The notes under the pieces: model-generated
Told to the model about the DNA's origin: nothing
Database searches by the model: none
Seen by the model: the letters and a program-made list of their open reading frames with translations, nothing else
Made by a program: the position numbers and the translations under genes
Part shown: in pieces, positions 36,984 through 40,801 of the stretch
How positions within the stretch are numbered: position 1 is the stretch's first letter
Layout: each line of letters starts with the position of its first letter
DNA from: Myxococcales bacterium
GTDB taxonomy: Bacteria > Myxococcota > Bradymonadia > UBA7976 > UBA1532
Direction of reading: 5' to 3'
DNA length: 40,801 nt
Assembly: GCA_020633515.1 (NCBI GenBank)
Contig: JACKDM010000044.1
Span: forward strand, 1 to 40,801

Positions 36984-39062
36984 TCACTCCCGGGTGGCGA
37001 GCGCGTGGCCGACGCCGAGGCGGCGGCGGGCGCTGACCTCGAGCGCGGTCCCGAGCCGCGGCCCGCGCATCCGCATCGCCCGGAGCGCCGCGACGAGCCG
37101 CTCGTCGGCGGGATCGGGGGCATGGGCCTCGGCGCGCTTCAACCAGATCTCGAGCCGGCCATCGTCGCCGTCGCGGGCGGCGCGCGCGGCGTTCGCGAGC
37201 TCCTCGGCGAAGGCGACGCCCTGCGCGTTCTGCCGCACCTGCGCCTGCACCGGCCCCGGCTCGCGGGGGAGCGCGCCGAGCTCGACGTGGGCCGCGGCGC
37301 GGCCGTTGGCGAGGCGCACCATGTCCTTGTAGCGCACGGTGACGTCGGCGATGGGACCGGCCCGCTCGACCCACAGCTCGATCAGGATGACGTGGGTGTC
37401 TTCGCCGAGGAAGTACGGGATCACGGTCTGCAAGCCGTCGTCGTCGTCGCCGCGATCGGCGCTGACCCCGAGGGTGCGGCTGAGGCGGGCGTCGACGGCC
37501 TTCTCGCGGGCCTTGACCTGCCGCACCTCGTCGCTGCGCAACAACCGGCTGCCGAGCACGCGCACCGCGCGCACGCCGGGCGCGAGGCGGATGTTGACCC
37601 GCACCAGCCGGGCGACGATGCGGGAGAGGCGGTCGAGCTCGTCTTCGATCGCGCCGTCGGGGCGCTCGCCGCGGGCGACGCGGTGGTGGCCGCCGTGGCC
37701 GGCGTGGGCGACGGCCCACCACGCGCCGGGCGGGGCGAGCGGGCCGTCGACGTGTTCGAGCACGCTGACGGTGACGCCCTCGGTGGTGAGCCGGTGCGCG
37801 GCCGCCTGCGCCGCCGCCGCGCGGGCCGGATCCTCGCCCTCGACGATGAGCAGCACCACGCCGGTGCCGGGGATGCGGGCGCTGTCGGCGGTCGCGTCGA
37901 GCTCGGCGCCGGCCGCGGCGAGCGCGGCGGTGATGTCGCCGCTCGGCGGGTCGTCGAGGAGCGCGCGGGGGTCGCGCAGCAGCACGCGGCGGGCGTTCTC
38001 GGGCGGGTTGAGCGGCACGAGCGGCGCGGCGTCTCCGATCCGGCGCACGGCGAGGCGGTCGGCGGGGCCGAGGTGGGCGATCAGCGCGCCGAGGCTGCGC
38101 ACGACGTGGGCCGGCGAGGTGAGCGCCGCCGGGTCGATGACGGCGACGACGTCGAGCGGCGGGCGGCGCCAGCCGGCGCGGGCGCTGCCTTGCAGGCCGA
38201 TCTGGAGCAATGCGCGCGAGGGCTGGCCGATCCAGGCGCGGTCGATGGCGGCGGAGACCGAGAGGCCGGCGCTGCCCGGCCCGTCGAAGGGCTGCGGGGG
38301 GAGCGCGGCGCGGCGCCAGGGGGCGTTAGTGCGCTGGATCGCGGCGTCGAGGCGGCGGAGCTGCTCGCGGTAGGCGGCGTTGCCGCCGAGGTAGGTGTTT
38401 TCGAAGTAGGCCATCGGCGGGAGCGTGGTCGCGGGCTCGCCGGCGTCGGGGTCGTAGCCCTCGACCGGGGGGATGCGGCGCGAGAGGTGGTCGAAATCGT
38501 CGGTGCGGCCGGCGGGCTTCTGGGCGGCGGCGCGCTCCCCGGTCGCGGCGCGGGTGCCCTCGCGGGGCATCTCGGCGAAGCGGGCGGCGTCGCGGGTGGT
38601 CGGCGCGGGCGGCTCGGCGAGCTCGGGCTCGACGGTCGCTTCGGCGGCCTGCAAGCCGCCGTCGCCGCCGTCGCCGCCGAGGTCGCCGCCGAAGAGGCGG
38701 CCGATGGCGCGGCCGCCGCCGGTGTCGAGGGCGTCGAGCTCGCTGACGGGGATCTTGGTGGCCGCGGGATCCGCCGGCGCGTTGGCCGCGGCGCCGGGGC
38801 GGCTGTCTTCGCCCTGGTAGCCCGCCGGCTCGACGCGCCGCGGGAGAGCCATGGCCTGCGACGGGGGCTCGGCTTCGCCTTCTTCCCGGAGGCTGGACGT
38901 GTACTCGTCGTCCTTGAGGTCACCGAAGAGGTCTTCGGGCCGAGTCTTGCCCGCGGTGCCGCGCGTCGCGTCGGGCGCCCGCCCCGCGGTCGCGAAGACG
39001 AGCATCAGCAGCGCGAGCAGCAGCCCCCCGCCGACGAGCCCGAGCAGCAGCCACTTCTTCAT
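36984..39062 (-). CDS. VWA-like membrane-anchored protein with degenerate metal site
   Basis: 692 aa; ATG after GGGGAGGGG. One N-terminal membrane helix (4-26) is followed by a long linker (27-215) rich in Pro/Ala/Glu. Residues 220-300 (FENTYLGGNAAYREQLRRLD) match the short conserved part before the VWA domain in YfbK-like proteins. The VWA-like core starts DVVAVIDPAALTSP (304-317): the MIDAS 'DxSxS' is D-P-A-A-L, so the serines that hold the metal are gone. The later DXXS/T positions are also unclear. The C-terminal 250 residues (HVILIELWVERAGP, VTVRYKDM) are beta-rich, as in YfbK-type proteins. It would bind a partner without metal. It overlaps the flavin monooxygenase gene by 4 bases (ATGA). 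Confidence 0.75.
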   Translation of the reverse strand: MKKWLLLGLVGGGLLLALLMLVFATAGRAPDATRGTAGKTRPEDLFGDLKDDEYTSSLREEGEAEPPSQAMALPRRVEPAGYQGEDSRPGAAANAPADPAATKIPVSELDALDTGGGRAIGRLFGGDLGGDGGDGGLQAAEATVEPELAEPPAPTTRDAARFAEMPREGTRAATGERAAAQKPAGRTDDFDHLSRRIPPVEGYDPDAGEPATTLPPMAYFENTYLGGNAAYREQLRRLDAAIQRTNAPWRRAALPPQPFDGPGSAGLSVSAAIDRAWIGQPSRALLQIGLQGSARAGWRRPPLDVVAVIDPAALTSPAHVVRSLGALIAHLGPADRLAVRRIGDAAPLVPLNPPENARRVLLRDPRALLDDPPSGDITAALAAAGAELDATADSARIPGTGVVLLIVEGEDPARAAAAQAAAHRLTTEGVTVSVLEHVDGPLAPPGAWWAVAHAGHGGHHRVARGERPDGAIEDELDRLSRIVARLVRVNIRLAPGVRAVRVLGSRLLRSDEVRQVKAREKAVDARLSRTLGVSADRGDDDDGLQTVIPYFLGEDTHVILIELWVERAGPIADVTVRYKDMVRLANGRAAAHVELGALPREPGPVQAQVRQNAQGVAFAEELANAARAARDGDDGRLEIWLKRAEAHAPDPADERLVAALRAMRMRGPRLGTALEVSARRRLGVGHALATRE

Positions 39063-40534
39063 CGCTCCCCTCCCCCGCCGGTGATGCCTCGATCGGTGAC
39101 GAGATCCCCCCGCCGCGGCCGGCGGGTGCGGGCCCAGAACTCGGTGGTGCTGCCGGGCCAGAGCGTCACGTTACGGCCCTCGGCGTCGAGATACCAGCTC
39201 CGGCAGCCGCTCGCCCACACCCGCCCGTCGAGCCGCGGGCGCAGCGCCTCGTTGTAGCGCGCCTGCGCCGCCGCGCTCACCTCGACCCGGCGCGCGTCGC
39301 CGGCGCGGTCGAGCACCGCGAGCACGAGGTCGACCTGCGCCTCGATCATGAACACCATCGAGCTGTGCCCGAGGCCGGCGTTGGGGCCGACGAGGAAGTA
39401 CAGGTTGGGGAAGCCATGGGTCATCGTGCCGAGCCATGCCTCGGGGCGCGCCTGCCATGCCTCGGCGAGCGATCGACCGCCGGGGCCGCGCAGCGGGAGG
39501 CGGTCGAGGAGGTCGAAGGGATCGAAGCCGGTGGCGAGCACGATGACATCGGCCGGGCGGAAGGTGCCATCGGCGGCGCGGATGCCATCGGGCTCGATGG
39601 CTTCGATGGCATCGGTGACGAGCGCGACGTTGTCGCGGGCGAGCGCGGGGTAGTAGTCGTCGGAGATGAGGACCCGTTTGCAGCCGGGCACATAGCTCGG
39701 GGTCACCGCGGCGCGCAGCGCGGGGTCGGAGAGCTGGCGGCGGATGTGACGGCGGCCGATGCGAGCGACGATCGGCATGATGCGCGGCGCGGTGGTGAAG
39801 CCGAGGCCGCGGAGCTCGAGGTGCAGGTAGATGAGCCAGCGGTAGAGGCGGTGCAGCGGGGGCACGGCGGCGAAGAGGCGGCGGCGCCAGCGCGTGAAGG
39901 GGCGGTCGTTGCGGGGCACGATCCACGGCGGGGTGCGCTGGTAGAGGTCGAGCTGGCCGACGAGCGGCGCGATCGCGGGCACGACCTGGATGGCGCTCGC
40001 GCCGGTGCCGATGACGGCGACGCGCTTGCCTTCGAGCGAGACGCCGTGATCCCACTCCGCGGTGTGGAAGCGAGGGCCGCGGAAGTCTTCGAGACCGGGC
40101 AGCGGCGGCACGGCGGGGGTGTGCAGGCCGCCGGCGCCGAGGATGAGGTGGCGGGCGGTGATCTCACCGTCGGCGAGGCGCAACCGCCAGCGATCGGCGG
40201 CGTCGTCCCAGTCGGCGGCGAGCACGCGCGCGCCGTAGCGCAGGTGCGGGCGCAGGCCGAGCGCGTCGGCGCAGCGCTCCATGTAGGCGAGGATCTCGGG
40301 CTGCGGCGCGTAGGTGCGGCTCCAGTCGGGGTTGGGCACGGCCGAGAGCGAGTAGAGGTGCGCGGGCACGTCGCAGGCGGCGCCGGGATAGGTGTTGTCG
40401 CGCCAGGTGCCACCGAGGGTGGCGGCCTTCTCCAGGATGACGAAGTCACGGCGGCCGCGGCGGAGGAGGCCTTCGCCCATGGCGAGCCCGGCGAAGCCGG
40501 CGCCGACGATGACATGCTCGTGGTGGGTGGTCAC
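39059..40534 (-). CDS. Flavin-dependent monooxygenase, Baeyer-Villiger type
   Basis: 491 aa from GTG 40534, which has AGGCGG close upstream; the frame stays open to 40612 but the FAD motif begins at residue 11, so the short form fits. FAD motif GAGFAGLAMG (11-20), then GGTWRDNTYPGAACD (41-55), the BVMO fingerprint FRGPRFHTAEWD (151-162) and the NADPH motif GTGASA (176-181), then ATGFD near the end. Such enzymes use NADPH and oxygen to insert an oxygen next to a ketone, or to hydroxylate; the substrate is not known. Length is normal for type I BVMOs. The next gene, a VWA-like protein, overlaps by ATGA, an odd partner. Confidence 0.93.
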   Translation of the reverse strand: MTTHHEHVIVGAGFAGLAMGEGLLRRGRRDFVILEKAATLGGTWRDNTYPGAACDVPAHLYSLSAVPNPDWSRTYAPQPEILAYMERCADALGLRPHLRYGARVLAADWDDAADRWRLRLADGEITARHLILGAGGLHTPAVPPLPGLEDFRGPRFHTAEWDHGVSLEGKRVAVIGTGASAIQVVPAIAPLVGQLDLYQRTPPWIVPRNDRPFTRWRRRLFAAVPPLHRLYRWLIYLHLELRGLGFTTAPRIMPIVARIGRRHIRRQLSDPALRAAVTPSYVPGCKRVLISDDYYPALARDNVALVTDAIEAIEPDGIRAADGTFRPADVIVLATGFDPFDLLDRLPLRGPGGRSLAEAWQARPEAWLGTMTHGFPNLYFLVGPNAGLGHSSMVFMIEAQVDLVLAVLDRAGDARRVEVSAAAQARYNEALRPRLDGRVWASGCRSWYLDAEGRNVTLWPGSTTEFWARTRRPRRGDLVTDRGITGGGGER

Positions 40535-40636
40535 GCCGCCTGCTTCCGCATCACTGCCTCCTCGCGCGGGTCGGGTGGGGTCAGCGTAGAGGCGGTTGAC
40601 GCGGCGCGGCAAGGGCGGTGTGCGCGGGCGGCGTGA

Positions 40637-40801
40637 TCAGCGGCGCCAGTAGTTGGCGGCGAAGGCGGCGAGCTCCTCGCGGTTGAGCTCGCCGTCGCCG
40701 TTGGCGTCCCAGAGCCGGCCGAGCGCGGCGGCGAGCTCGGGGGCGTCGAGCAGTTCGTCGCCGTCGAGGTCCCAGCGGGCGTCGAGGCGGCGGATGATGG
40801 C
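40637..40801 (-). CDS. EF-hand protein, 3' end only
   Basis: Open to the window edge; 54 residues remain. Two canonical 12-residue calcium loops are seen: DLDGDELLDAPE and DANGDGELNREE, each starting with Asp and ending with Glu. The end is NYWRR. The rest of the gene lies outside. It is on the same strand 102 bases upstream of the flavin monooxygenase gene and may lead that operon. Confidence 0.9.
   Translation of the reverse strand, partial: AIIRRLDARWDLDGDELLDAPELAAALGRLWDANGDGELNREELAAFAANYWRR

Overview
This is a very GC-rich window (well over 70% G+C by eye), densely packed with genes, and it looks like chromosome of a Myxococcota-type bacterium (inference). The signs are: many secreted lipoproteins with Asp-Ala-rich or Pro-Glu-rich linkers behind the lipobox; one protein with a MYXO-CTERM-like tail (Cys, hydrophobic stretch, five Arg); FG-GAP/ASPIC, fasciclin and penicillin-acylase lipoproteins; an NtrC-type regulator; and TGA as nearly the only stop codon. 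I see no rRNA, tRNA, CRISPR array, insertion sequence or prophage. Both window edges cut genes.

Layout. 1-793: 3' part of a DUF1501-type protein. 795-2671 (-): an AAA ATPase followed 2 bases later by a TOPRIM/DUF4435-like protein, a two-gene pair organised like the PARIS defence system and the best candidate here for an anti-phage system. 2720-4165 (-): zinc phospholipase-C-like exoprotein with MYXO-CTERM tail. 4281-7119 (+): AAA/helical-repeat regulator whose C-terminal winged helix is split off by one extra G. 7261-8175 (+): Cys-rich lipoprotein. 8212-9717 (-): 4-alpha-glucanotransferase. 9850-11112 (+): lipoprotein with an odd Ser-His-Arg-Pro repeat before its signal sequence. 11116-13206 (-): FG-GAP/ASPIC lipoprotein. 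13339-13974 (+): chloramphenicol-acetyltransferase-like enzyme. 14040-15674 (+): BON-BON-MscS channel. 15681-18562 (-): Cys-rich lipoprotein, monohaem cytochrome lipoprotein and a dihaem cytochrome/outer-membrane-barrel protein, possibly an electron-transfer unit. 18715-20594 (-): DEDDh exonuclease, HAD phosphatase and cupin; a 77-bp tandem duplication has separated the last two. 20644-23157 (-): penicillin-acylase lipoprotein. 23417-24082 (+): membrane-anchored SRPBCC protein. 24087-30124 (-): HtrA protease, a J-domain protein that appears frameshifted, and a four-fasciclin lipoprotein.

30240-36983 looks like one envelope-sensing module transcribed divergently from 34146-34486. Leftward are a coiled-coil secreted protein, an OmpA-type lipoprotein, a small conserved protein, a lone receiver and an NtrC-family sigma-54 activator. 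Rightward are a small MscS channel and a membrane histidine kinase. The kinase has no adjacent regulator on its own strand, so the divergent receiver and NtrC proteins are its likely partners. 36984-40801 (-): a VWA-like protein lacking its metal site, translationally coupled to a Baeyer-Villiger-type flavin monooxygenase, and the end of an EF-hand protein.

Most starts have a clear GGAGG-type ribosome site, and ATGA or near-zero spacings mark several operons. Functions rest on motifs read by eye; no database search was possible.
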